This document shows positions 56,024 through 64,000 of a stretch of DNA of 64,000 nt, one piece after another. Positions within the stretch are counted from its first letter, which is position 1, and each line of letters starts with the position of its first letter. The notes beneath the pieces are model-generated. The model was not told the origin of the DNA and ran no database searches. It saw only the letters and a program-made list of their open reading frames with translations. The translations under genes and the position numbers were made by a program. The DNA is from Comamonas testosteroni (GTDB lineage: Bacteria > Pseudomonadota > Gammaproteobacteria > Burkholderiales > Burkholderiaceae_C), in NCBI RefSeq assembly GCF_030505195.1, contig NZ_CP129672.1:1860001-1924000 (forward strand), written 5' to 3'.

Positions 56024-57285
56024 GCGAGAAGATAACGAAACCAGTGTGGATCTGGCTACCCGGTCAAGCCGAGCCGGTACACGCAGGAACGTTCACTTGG
56101 GCTGAGGGGGCCAAGCCAGTAGGCGCCTTTGTCTATGACACGAGCTACCTAGCTCGCGCCGATATGCTTCCCTTGGACCAAGGACAGCTCAAATTTTTGA
56201 AGCGCAGGCCACTTAAGGCCACGCGCAATGAGGGACTGTATGACATGTTCAAGGATGTGAAGCCCGAAGGATTTGGGCTTCACATCCTGACCAGGAAACA
56301 CTCTCGCAGCAGTATTACGGACCTCGAAGCATTGGAGTTTTCCGCGGGAGACACCGTAGGTGCCTTGGCTGTTTGTGACGATATCGCTCAAAAAGCGCTG
56401 TTCCTTCCTCACGCAGCTGAAGACCTGTTCGAGGCCATGAAGATGCTTGCACCTGGGGCTCACGTCGGCCAAGCAGGGGGCTCACTGGAAAACATAGTCA
56501 GCACAGGCTTAGGTGGCGAGCGACCAAAATCCACCGTGCTCTTTAAGGGGCAGCAATGGATCGCTAAATTCGCTGGAAGCAAAGACGACCCGAGCTCCAC
56601 CTTGCGTGAATTCTTGGCCATGCGCCTGGCCGCACTCAGCGGCATCAACACAGCAGAAGTTGACTATGTGCACAAGGGCACGCGAGGCACTGTGCTCGTC
56701 AAACGATTTGACCGGAACGTCGGCGGCGATGGGACTGTCCTGCGAACCCACTTTGCTTCGGCCGCAACCCTAATGGGCACGGATAGAGCCGTTGCAGGGA
56801 CTCGCACTTATCCCATGATCGCCCAGTACGCGAGTAGGTGGCTAGTGCCAGATTTCAAAGATGAGTTGTGGCGCCGCATTGCATTCAACGTGCTGATCGG
56901 CAACGGTGACGATCACGCACGTAACCATGGCTTCCTGCTTGGTCCAAAAGGCTGGGCGCTGTCTCCTGCCTACGACATTGCGCCGTACACGCCCACTGGT
57001 GGCAAAGTCCACCCAGTTAAAGCACTGTCCACAGGATTGCTTCGCTCAGGTGAGGCACGTGCTACTGCAGACGTTCTACTGCTTTGTGCAAAGGAGTTGG
57101 ATGTTGACTACGACTATGCGAACAACTACCTCGATGCAACCTATGAACTGATCAAAGGGCAATGGGACAGCTTGGCAGAGTCCGTTGACCAAAAGCCATT
57201 ACAGCCGCCGATATTTGAGCTTCCCCCACGACACGATCGCCTGTCAAAAGCGGCCGTAGCAGCGCACCGGTACCGAGGACGATGA
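56020..57285 (+). CDS. hipA: HipA-like serine/threonine kinase toxin
   Basis: A 421-residue HipA-fold kinase. N-terminal subdomain to about 130, core kinase with lysine in QWIAKFAGSKDD and VLVKRFDRN, catalytic loop NGDDHARNHGFLL and metal motif SPAYDIAP. HipA kinases phosphorylate aminoacyl-tRNA synthetases or other targets and slow growth. All catalytic residues are present. Forms a coupled pair with hipB. Confidence 0.85.
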   Translation: MSEKITKPVWIWLPGQAEPVHAGTFTWAEGAKPVGAFVYDTSYLARADMLPLDQGQLKFLKRRPLKATRNEGLYDMFKDVKPEGFGLHILTRKHSRSSITDLEALEFSAGDTVGALAVCDDIAQKALFLPHAAEDLFEAMKMLAPGAHVGQAGGSLENIVSTGLGGERPKSTVLFKGQQWIAKFAGSKDDPSSTLREFLAMRLAALSGINTAEVDYVHKGTRGTVLVKRFDRNVGGDGTVLRTHFASAATLMGTDRAVAGTRTYPMIAQYASRWLVPDFKDELWRRIAFNVLIGNGDDHARNHGFLLGPKGWALSPAYDIAPYTPTGGKVHPVKALSTGLLRSGEARATADVLLLCAKELDVDYDYANNYLDATYELIKGQWDSLAESVDQKPLQPPIFELPPRHDRLSKAAVAAHRYRGR

Positions 57286-57771
57286 AGCTCACAATCTCAA
57301 AAAATTGGACCCATGCCTGTATCCGCCCCTGGATGCGTATTCCAATTGAATTGACCACCCGTGCTGGATACAGCTGTACCAGTCTGTTGATCGTGACCGA
57401 CTGAGTTCGGCCAGTAGCAGTCCTTTAAAGCGCTCCTCCAGGCGAGTGCATCAGGCTGAAGTGAGTCATTTGCGGTCAGCAGTCAGAGTGACCGCAGCTG
57501 TCATCACCGGACATTCAGCCTGCAATGAATCATATGACCGTAGTAGGTGCGAGAGCAGCCGCTCAACGACTGCTCAAGGCCACCGAAAGCTTCCCTCGAA
57601 TACAGGTGAGTGGCCGCTGGTGTGTAAGGATAACTCTCAATACTTCATTTCGACATCTGCGGTAAATAGCGCTATAGATTGACCAAAAACAGATATTTTC
57701 TTGCTCCTGATGAGGTATCAAAATTTAAGTCCGTCTGAGCAGCTACTCACTCCATTCTTAAAAAATATCAG
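57286..57771. other. Spacer between hipA and the Cu-ATPase gene
   Basis: 486 bases between convergent genes. Only a 43-codon frame (57534-57665) is open on the plus strand, with no clear ribosome site or relative. No terminator recognised. Confidence 0.3.
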
Positions 57772-60096
57772 CTACTTTCTCAAACGTAACGCGTTGAAAA
57801 TTACTGATGCCGAGCTCAAGCTCATTGCCAACGCCGCAATCATTGGAGACAGAAGCCACCCAGTGAACGGATACAAAACCCCTGCTGCAATCGGCACACC
57901 AATGCCGTTGTAGACAAAGGCAAACAGCAAGTTCTGTCGCATATTCCGTACTGTGTCAGTGGAGATTTCACGCGACTGGGCAATGCCACGAAGGTCCCCT
58001 TTAACCAAGGTGATCTGGCCGCTGTTCATCGCCACGTCGGTGCCTGTCCCCATAGCTACACCCACATCTGCCTTAGCGAGTGCAGGTGCATCGTTGATGC
58101 CGTCCCCGGCCATCGCTACTACATGGCCTTCTTTCTGTAATTGCTCTACTAGAGCGAGTTTGTCGGCCGGCTTAACCTCGCCATGCACTTCATCGATGCC
58201 TAGCTTTGCACCGACAGCCTTGGCGGTGGTGAGGCCGTCACCCGTTGCCATAACAATGCGTAAGCCGCTGCTGTGAAGGGTTTGAATCGCATCAGGCGTG
58301 CTAGTTTTGATGGGATCTGTCACTGCCAGAATACCCGCGAAGCGGCCATCCACAGCTAAGTGCATGATGCTGGAACCTTCAGCACGCATGCGCTCTCCAT
58401 CCTCTTTCAATGTAGTCACTGAGACACCCACTTGCTCCATCAGCGCGGTGTTTCCTAGTGCCAAACGGCGCCCTTCCACAATGCCTCGCACGCCAATACC
58501 GCTGCCAGACTCGAAGTCCTCTGGCTTTGTGAGTTGCAGGCCTTTCGCCCGTGCCGCACTCACGATGGCATCGGCCAGGGGATGCTCACTGCCTTGATCC
58601 AAACTGGCCGCCAACCGCAACACTTCATCATCAGTGAACCCCGAAACGGATATCGCCCGATCGAATGCAGGCTTACCTTCCGTCAGCGTTCCAGTCTTAT
58701 CCACGATCAGTGTGTCAACCTCACGCATTTTTTCGATTGCACCAGCATCTCGAAACAAAACACCCTGTTTGGCAGCGCGTCCTGTTGCCACCATGACTGA
58801 CATCGGTGTCGCCAACCCCAGAGCACATGGACACGCGATGATGAGCACCGCAACTGCATTGATCAGCCCAAACACCCAACTGGGTTCTGGCCCATAAATA
58901 CCCCAAATAAAGAATGTGGCGACGGCAACCGCAACCACCACCAAAACAAACTTACCTGCGACCACATCAGCCATGCGCTGCATTGGTGCCTTCGAGCGCT
59001 GTGCATTGGCCACCATCTGAACAATCTGCGACAGCATGGTGGCCGCACCGACTTTCTCGGAGCGCATCACCAAGGCACCACTGGTGTTCATCGTGGCACC
59101 AATGACATTGTCGCCAATGCGTTTGGTCACCGGCACAGGTTCACCGGTCAGCATGGATTCGTCGACGGCACTGCTGCCCTCGGTCACGATGCCATCGACC
59201 GGCACTTTCTCGCCGGGGCGAATGCGCAGCAGGTCTCCTACGTGAACATGGTTCAGAGGTACGTCTTCTTCGCTGCCGTCCGCATTGATGCGGCGTGCCG
59301 TCTTGGGCGCCAAACCGAGCAGTGCCTTGATCGCAGCAGAGGTTTGCGAACGGGCCTTCAACTCGATGATCTGACCCAACATGGTCAGCGAGATGATGAC
59401 CACTGCCGCCTCATAGTACACAGCAACACGCCCCATGGAGACGAATGAATCCGGGAACACGCCCGGTGCCAGTGTGGCCACCAGACTGTAGAGAAAGGCA
59501 GCGCCCGTACCCAGACCAATCAAGGTCCACATGTTGGGGCTGCGATGGATGAGGGACTGCCAGCCGCGTGCGAAGAAGGGCCTGCCAGTCCACAACACGA
59601 CAGGCAGGGACAGCGCCAGTTCAAGCCAGGTTTGCACTTTCATGTCAAACCATCCCAGGCGGTGGCCGAACATGGCCAGAACGGTGACGATGACCGTGAA
59701 TGGCAGTGTCCACCAGAAGCGCCGCTGAAAGTCCTTCAACTCATGGTTGTCTTCCTCGTCCAGGGGAACGATGGGCTCCAATGTCATGCCGCACTTGGGA
59801 CAGGTGCCAGGATGATCTTGGCGCACCTCAGGGTGCATGGGGCAGGTGTAGATGGTGCCGGCCGGCTCTGGCGCGGTGTCTGCGGGCGCTGTAGCTACAA
59901 CGTACTGCAGTGGGTTCGCCGCGAACTTGCCTTGACACTTGGCGCTACAGAAATAGTAGGGCCGACCTTCGTGCGTCAATTGGTGTTCAGACTGCTCCGT
60001 GACCGCCATGCCGCACACCGGATCTTTCGGCTCCTTTGGCGCTGCTGGTTCGGCAGGGGGGTGATTGCCGTGATGGTGGTGTGCGTGCATGACCAT
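57772..60096 (-). CDS. copF: Copper-translocating P1B-type ATPase
   Basis: A 774-residue P1B ATPase exporting Cu(I) from the cytoplasm. N-terminus: His-rich stretch, YHS domain ([18 protein letters not shown] to YYFCSAKC) and a heavy-metal-binding domain ([20 protein letters not shown]) instead of the usual CXXC HMA domain. Core: [19 protein letters not shown], phosphorylation site [34 protein letters not shown]. Last gene of a minus-strand copper cluster, 3 bases after the DUF2933 gene. The symbol follows the plasmid-type cop nomenclature; copA/silP are alternative names. Confidence 0.93.
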   Translation of the reverse strand: MVMHAHHHHGNHPPAEPAAPKEPKDPVCGMAVTEQSEHQLTHEGRPYYFCSAKCQGKFAANPLQYVVATAPADTAPEPAGTIYTCPMHPEVRQDHPGTCPKCGMTLEPIVPLDEEDNHELKDFQRRFWWTLPFTVIVTVLAMFGHRLGWFDMKVQTWLELALSLPVVLWTGRPFFARGWQSLIHRSPNMWTLIGLGTGAAFLYSLVATLAPGVFPDSFVSMGRVAVYYEAAVVIISLTMLGQIIELKARSQTSAAIKALLGLAPKTARRINADGSEEDVPLNHVHVGDLLRIRPGEKVPVDGIVTEGSSAVDESMLTGEPVPVTKRIGDNVIGATMNTSGALVMRSEKVGAATMLSQIVQMVANAQRSKAPMQRMADVVAGKFVLVVVAVAVATFFIWGIYGPEPSWVFGLINAVAVLIIACPCALGLATPMSVMVATGRAAKQGVLFRDAGAIEKMREVDTLIVDKTGTLTEGKPAFDRAISVSGFTDDEVLRLAASLDQGSEHPLADAIVSAARAKGLQLTKPEDFESGSGIGVRGIVEGRRLALGNTALMEQVGVSVTTLKEDGERMRAEGSSIMHLAVDGRFAGILAVTDPIKTSTPDAIQTLHSSGLRIVMATGDGLTTAKAVGAKLGIDEVHGEVKPADKLALVEQLQKEGHVVAMAGDGINDAPALAKADVGVAMGTGTDVAMNSGQITLVKGDLRGIAQSREISTDTVRNMRQNLLFAFVYNGIGVPIAAGVLYPFTGWLLSPMIAALAMSLSSASVIFNALRLRK

Positions 60097-60099
60097 TGC

Positions 60100-60351
60100 T
60101 TATTCCTTGTCGTTGTTGGTGCGCTGGGACGTCTGCGCATGGTTGCCGTGCCCTCCATGGCCACCGTGGCCGTGCATCAGGTGCATTAGCGGGCAGGCGA
60201 GCAGCAGCAGGTAGGGCCAATAACCTAGAACATGGCCCCAGTGCTCTCGCAGCAGGTAAAAACCGACGATCAAGGCAACCGTTACCAAAGCCATACTGGC
60301 TGGGCGGCGCCAAAACGATGGCGCATGGGCGTCGTTGTCATGCTGATCCAT
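60100..60351 (-). CDS. DUF2933 small membrane protein
   Basis: An 83-residue protein with one or two membrane segments (MALVTVALIVGFYLLREHW and YWPYLLLLACPLMHLM, about 20-60) and a His/Gly-rich C-terminal tail (HGHGGHGGHGNHA) likely to bind metal. Family DUF2933 is common in copper-resistance clusters and of unknown function. It is 3 bases upstream of the ATPase gene and probably co-translated. Confidence 0.85.
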   Translation of the reverse strand: MDQHDNDAHAPSFWRRPASMALVTVALIVGFYLLREHWGHVLGYWPYLLLLACPLMHLMHGHGGHGGHGNHAQTSQRTNNDKE

Positions 60352-60434
60352 GGTGTTACTCCTTCAGAGTTGCTCGCAAAAGGTATGGGGTCGGACGCGC
60401 CTGCCCAGTTGATCGAGAATTCATGCTCGGGCCG

Positions 60435-60626
60435 TTATCGGCAACCGCAGCTTCCCGCACCGCCGTTGTGGCAGCCCGAGGCTCAGGGCTGCGAGGTTGC
60501 AACGGGAATGGACTCATCTGCGGCCAGCTTCGCGGGGTAGCCCGTATCCTTCAAGGCCATCAACAAAGGAGCGCTGCCCTGCGCCAGTTCCCCGCTCACC
60601 CGTAATGAGTAGCGAATTTGAATCAT
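60435..60626 (-). pseudogene. Small Cys-rich protein gene with an internal TGA
   Basis: ATG 60626 opens a 47-codon frame (MIQIRYSLRVSGELAQGSAP, then LLMALKDTGYPAKLAADESI) ending at TGA 60483. The same frame continues past the TGA for ASGCHNGGAGSCGCR and a TAA. The Cys-rich tail right after the stop looks like the lost C-terminus, perhaps metal-binding. A good ribosome-like GGAAGGAAGC lies upstream. Either a nonsense mutation, a short functional protein, or recoding. Confidence 0.45.
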
Positions 60627-60698
60627 GATGCTTCCTTCCTGCAGTGAGAGTTAACTTGGGCTGCTGCGCCCCGCAACGATGCGCATTGGTTTCTCGGC

Positions 60699-61006
60699 TC
60701 AGCGTAGGCGTTGGATGTCAGTGACGACCGTCTTCACTCCAGCCTGGATCACCATGAATTGAACCCTATCACCTGGGTTGAGTTTGGCAAGCTGGCGCTT
60801 GTCGTGAACCATGACCCCCCGTGCTTGAAGGTGACCGTGCCGTTCTGCGGATCGAACTTATTCACCTCGCCGCCGGTTATGGAGTCCGGTGTGTGAGACA
60901 GAGCCATCTTGCCGTGGTCCATCGTCGCTTAAGCAAAACTCCTGACAAGCATGGCTATTCCGATGGCTCGAGCGGAGATGGTCAAAATGTTTGTGATGGT
61001 ATTCAT
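60699..61006 (-). pseudogene. CusF-like periplasmic copper-binding protein, broken twice
   Basis: ATG 61006 gives a signal peptide-like MNTITNILTISARAIGIAML, then VRSFA and a TAA at codon 26, where the frame continues ATMDHGKMALSHTPDSITGG and EVNKFDPQNGTVTFKHGG. In a run of six G the frame is lost; one more G would restore VMVHDKRQLAKLNPGDRVQF and MVIQAGVKTVVTDIQRLR. Both parts match the CusF/copper-binding OB-fold plan. A nonsense and a frameshift together indicate a dead gene. Confidence 0.65.
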
Positions 61007-61021
61007 GGTGTTCTCTGTATA

Positions 61022-61948
61022 TCAGCCTCCCTTTGGAGAGAGGATGCCTAGCCAAGCAACGCTGACTAGGACCAGAATGGCTAGCGTTGTCTCCGTGAAC
61101 AAGCTCTGTCGCAGTTTGGCGACTGCCTGTCCAAAATTTCCGGTCTTCAGCGAAGCCTCCAGGCCAGGGCTCAGTAGAAATCGGTTAGCGGCCGCCAACA
61201 GCAGCATTCCCCCAAACAACGCCAGCTTCGTCAGCAGCAGTCGTCCGTAGAGAGTGGAGAACAGTGAATCAAGCGATGGCCCAGCAATCAGCAAGTAGTT
61301 GACGATGCCTGTGACTGCAAGAACGCCAACGATGAGGGTGCCGACTTTCGCGAAGCCGTTCGATGTTCGACTCAGTATCGCTACCGCACGTTCCGTTGCA
61401 TCTCCTCTATGAACTGCAAGCATCAAGAAGGAGAACAAGGCCCCCACCCAAGCACCGGCTGCCCACAGGTGTGCGATGTCCGATGAAAGGTGGATGTATC
61501 CGCGTATGCCGTCATCCATGGCTCCATGCCCCGCCCAAGCAAGTGTCGCCAACGCCACGCCACTGGAGGCCGCCATGCCAGCAAATCGCAATGTGGGGTT
61601 CAGCTTCAACAGCGCGATTGCAACGCAAAGCGTCAACGCCAGGATACGTACGCACCAAGCAATGCCCATATGCGTGCCTGTAATGAGCATTTCGAAAACG
61701 TGCGTTGACAGCTCTCCGAAACTTTGTGCTCCAGACATTGCCTTGGCCAGGACCGTCATTCCAATGAATGAAAGCCCAATGCCAAGGACTGCGAATGCAC
61801 CGACGAATACTCGATAGCGGCGCGCAATCGCCAAGGATCGCTCGTCGTGGCCAAGAGCATAGACACAGAACATGGCGACGCCGAATGCCGCCGCCAGGTC
61901 CAGATAGAGCGCAAGGCGCAATACGATGGTGAACCAATCCTCGGCCAT
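61022..61948 (-). CDS. copD: Copper resistance membrane protein CopD
   Basis: A 308-residue polytopic inner-membrane protein with about eight transmembrane helices (for example VFVGAFAVLGIGLSFIGMTV and VGALFSFLMLAVHR). The pattern HLSSDIAHLWAAGAWVGALF is the CopD signature. CopD works with CopC, possibly moving copper into the cytoplasm for loading. It starts 4 bases after the copC stop. Confidence 0.88.
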   Translation of the reverse strand: MAEDWFTIVLRLALYLDLAAAFGVAMFCVYALGHDERSLAIARRYRVFVGAFAVLGIGLSFIGMTVLAKAMSGAQSFGELSTHVFEMLITGTHMGIAWCVRILALTLCVAIALLKLNPTLRFAGMAASSGVALATLAWAGHGAMDDGIRGYIHLSSDIAHLWAAGAWVGALFSFLMLAVHRGDATERAVAILSRTSNGFAKVGTLIVGVLAVTGIVNYLLIAGPSLDSLFSTLYGRLLLTKLALFGGMLLLAAANRFLLSPGLEASLKTGNFGQAVAKLRQSLFTETTLAILVLVSVAWLGILSPKGG

Positions 61949-61952
61949 CAGC

Positions 61953-62339
61953 TTACTTCACCGTGAAATTGATGTTGCCGTTGATTGGATGCGTGTCCGA
62001 AGAAACGGCACGCCAGTCCACTCGGTAAGCACCGGGTTGCAGCGCCTGGGCCGGAGTGATCACCATGGTTTTGCCATCGCTGGCACCCGCGACGCTTGCG
62101 TTGATCTTCATAGCGCCATGATTGGGCATACCGGGCATACCCGTCATGACCAGATTTGCAGCTGAAAACTGCGGCACCAGCGTCTCAGAAAACTTCAGCT
62201 CAATAGTCGCAGGGGCAGCAACCTGAGATTTATCTGCAGGAGTGGATGACACCAGCGAGGGATGCGCAAATGCGGCGGTTGCAAAGAGGCCGGCAGCGAT
62301 CGGAGCGGCCAACTTGGCGAAGAAATGTGAACGAGACAT
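61953..62339 (-). CDS. copC: Periplasmic copper-binding protein CopC
   Basis: A 128-residue protein. Signal peptide MSRSHFFAKLAAPIAAGLFA ends at AFA, so the mature protein begins HPSLVSSTPADKS with the His that binds Cu(II). The beta-barrel has the Met-rich site (MTGMPGMPNHGAMKI) for Cu(I) and the conserved RVDWRAVSSDTHPINGNINF C-terminal part. Directly upstream of copD. Confidence 0.93.
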   Translation of the reverse strand: MSRSHFFAKLAAPIAAGLFATAAFAHPSLVSSTPADKSQVAAPATIELKFSETLVPQFSAANLVMTGMPGMPNHGAMKINASVAGASDGKTMVITPAQALQPGAYRVDWRAVSSDTHPINGNINFTVK

Positions 62340-62578
62340 AGAGATTCCTACCTAAATGTGAGATGTGGTTTAGTGAATAGGTGCCGAATCAAGGCTTGCG
62401 CCCTGGCAGCGCGGTGAAAAGGGACTACTGATTTGCGGGTGCCATTGAGGCCTCTTAGCGGTTATGAATAGTGCTGCATGCGCACACTGCTGTACTGCTG
62501 AAGCGCTTTGTCCGGGCACTGAACAAAAATTCAGATTCATGAACAGCAACCGAGTCGATTTGTCAGATTCAGAAATGT

Positions 62579-63559
62579 TTAGAACCAGAAGCGCACACCG
62601 GCCACCCAGCGTGTCTGCTGAGTACGGCCACCATCAGCTCGTACGAGATCTGCGGTTCGTCCGAAACTGCCTGCTCGTTCCACACCGATGTATGGGGCGA
62701 ATTGACGGCTGAACTCGTAGCGCAGGCGCAGACCTGCTGAAGCCTCGGCAAGACCTCTGCCGATATGACGCTCAGGGTCATCTTTTCCATAAAACTGCAG
62801 CTCAGCTCGTGGCTCCAGAATGAGGCGCTGGGTGAGTAGCAACTCGTAGCTCGCGTTGAGTCGAAGCGCAGTCCTGCCCCCACTGCCTACATAACCTGTC
62901 GCCTCCAACTCGAACCAGTAAGGTGCGAGGCCCTGGACACCAAAGGCCAGCCATTGACGACTGGGGCCTACACCGTTGTCAAGCCGCAGGCCAAGCTGGG
63001 TATCCCAATAAGTCGATACAGCGCGACTCCAGAGGAGTTCGGTACGCGATTCTTCAAGCTTTCCTTTGGCAAGATTGCCTTCTGCTTTAAGGACCGCCTT
63101 GTTGTAGGCATTCCCATACCATGCCTGGAAGTCATAGGCCGTTGAGTCTTCGCCTTTACGAGAAAAGCGACGCTCCAGGGTCTCACCTCTCAGTGAGGCA
63201 AAGGTATGTTCATCGGCCAAGGTTAGGCGCGCAACACCTGGGACCGCATAGTCACCCGACCCCAGTTTCAGGCCATTGGAGTAGCCATGAGGGTCGCGAG
63301 CATCGGCAGGGGCTGATCCGCCTTGCATTTTCATGCTGCCATGATCCATCGCCGGAGCAGCTTCAGCGCCGCTTGCGGAAGCTGCGTGTCCTGCGTGTGG
63401 GTCAGCAGCAGGTGCGGTTGCCGCTTCGGTTGATGCAGCGCTCGTGGAGCTGGGCTGACCGTGCGCGGAATGGTCGCTTTGTGCTTGGGCCTGTGCGGCA
63501 ACGCTCATCAGAGTCAGAGCAGCTGTGGCAAGTGCGCGGATGGGGAGTGCTTTAGACAT
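62579..63559 (-). CDS. copB: Copper resistance outer-membrane protein CopB
   Basis: A 326-residue protein with signal peptide MSKALPIRALATAALTLMSV, then a His/Met-rich low-complexity region (DHSAHGQPSSTS; AMDHGSMKMQGG) and a CopB beta-barrel (AYDFQAWYGNAYNKAVLKAE; LGLRLDNGVGPSRQWLAFGV) ending in Phe. ATG 63559 is chosen over an upstream in-frame start because it begins a normal signal peptide. Follows copA by 25 bases. Confidence 0.92.
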   Translation of the reverse strand: MSKALPIRALATAALTLMSVAAQAQAQSDHSAHGQPSSTSAASTEAATAPAADPHAGHAASASGAEAAPAMDHGSMKMQGGSAPADARDPHGYSNGLKLGSGDYAVPGVARLTLADEHTFASLRGETLERRFSRKGEDSTAYDFQAWYGNAYNKAVLKAEGNLAKGKLEESRTELLWSRAVSTYWDTQLGLRLDNGVGPSRQWLAFGVQGLAPYWFELEATGYVGSGGRTALRLNASYELLLTQRLILEPRAELQFYGKDDPERHIGRGLAEASAGLRLRYEFSRQFAPYIGVERAGSFGRTADLVRADGGRTQQTRWVAGVRFWF

Positions 63560-63584
63560 ACTTGATCTTCCTTTTGCGCTGGAA

Positions 63585-64000
63585 TTAGGACACCACGACT
63601 TCGCGGAACATGCCAGCATCCATGTGGAACATCAGATGGCAATGCCAAGCCCAGCGTCCGAGCGCGTCGGCCGTTACCAGAAAACTGATGCGCTGCGCAG
63701 GCTGTACAGGCAACGTGTGACGACGAGCGAGGAAGCTGCCATCCGGGCTTTCCAGTTCACTCCACATTCCATGCAGATGCATGGGGTGGGTCATCATGGT
63801 GTCGTTGTGCAGGATCACGCGCAGGCGCTCACCATGGCGGAAATGCACGGGGGTGGACTGCCCAAACTCCAAGCCGTCTAAAGACCACGCATATCGCTCC
63901 ATGTTGCCGGTCAGATGCAGCTCCACTTCCCGCCCGGGCCCTCGGGGATCCATGGGACCCGATGGTGTATGCAGATCTGCCAAGGTCAGTACACGTCGAC
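63585..64000 (-). CDS. copA: Multicopper oxidase CopA, C-terminal part
   Basis: The C-terminal 138 residues of a CopA-type multicopper oxidase, open to the window edge. Copper ligands are MTHPMHLHGMW (type 3/type 2 His) and WAWHCHLMFHMDAGMFREV (type 1 HCHXXXHXXXM). The main body with the Met-rich domain lies beyond 64000. It oxidises Cu(I) in the periplasm and is the first known gene of the minus-strand cop cluster. Confidence 0.95.
   Translation of the reverse strand, partial: RRVLTLADLHTPSGPMDPRGPGREVELHLTGNMERYAWSLDGLEFGQSTPVHFRHGERLRVILHNDTMMTHPMHLHGMWSELESPDGSFLARRHTLPVQPAQRISFLVTADALGRWAWHCHLMFHMDAGMFREVVVS

Larger units (their letters stand above)
38308..64000. mobile_element. Genomic island, left end at the 5'-nucleotidase gene, right end beyond the window
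   Basis: Starts where the chromosomal 5'-nucleotidase reading frame breaks, with recombinase genes immediately inside and a visible drop in GC. Contents are accessory: recombinases, RES and HEPN proteins, chromate and copper resistance, a Gabija-like pair, hipBA, and gene remnants. The 3' part of the broken gene does not recur before 64000, so the right junction lies outside. It may be several insertions rather than one. Confidence 0.7.

Noticed and set aside
57534..57665. 43-codon frame after hipA
   Set aside because: No clear ribosome site or family likeness; could be chance.
60483..60485. TGA as a selenocysteine codon
   Set aside because: No convincing SECIS hairpin was seen just after it and no Sec genes are in view; a nonsense mutation is simpler. 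Kept only as a finding to check.

Overview
The window looks like a chromosomal segment of a Comamonadaceae bacterium, most likely Comamonas. The basis is high GC coding with strong codon bias, two Omp32-type porins, groESL behind a CIRCE operator, Coq7-type ubiquinone synthesis, and short hairpin repeats of a kind I recall from Comamonas, Delftia and Acidovorax intergenic regions. No rRNA, tRNA or CRISPR array was seen.  Layout of the core part (1-38307): the 3' part of metK; a DUF1328 small membrane protein; an NAD cluster (nrtR regulator divergent from pncA, then pncB, nadE, nadM-Nudix) that turns nicotinamide into NAD; a GNAT enzyme and an H-NS-like protein; a large double-sensor CheW protein; groESL; two porins; coq7; an OsmC protein; ilvA behind a leader with a strong terminator; cobS-cobC; a type II secretion system (gspC divergent from gspG-H-I-J-K-L-M-N-D-E, with gspF about 4 kb away beyond five unrelated genes); and amt with a sigma-54 promoter.  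At about 38308 a 5'-nucleotidase gene is cut inside its catalytic motif. From there to the right end of the window the DNA is less GC-rich in its first part and mosaic in content, and reads as a genomic island whose far end lies outside the window. It opens with three tyrosine recombinases and a small coiled-coil protein (Tn554-like layout), then a complete but diverged second copy of the same 5'-nucleotidase.  The cargo is: two zinc-ribbon/HEPN-RES proteins flanking a padR-chrA chromate operon; a HEPN-domain gene beside a Gabija-like OLD nuclease and minimal UvrD helicase pair; a cysteine phosphatase; a hipBA toxin-antitoxin pair; and a copper-resistance cluster (copA, copB, copC, copD, a broken cusF-like gene, a small Cys-rich ORF with an internal TGA, DUF2933, and a Cu P-type ATPase). 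The island therefore combines defence, stress toxins and metal resistance.  Most promising for follow-up: the island that carries a spare copy of the gene it disrupts, the HEPN/OLD/helicase locus with the paired RES proteins, the 26-bp operator touching the padR start codon, and the structured leader upstream of ilvA.
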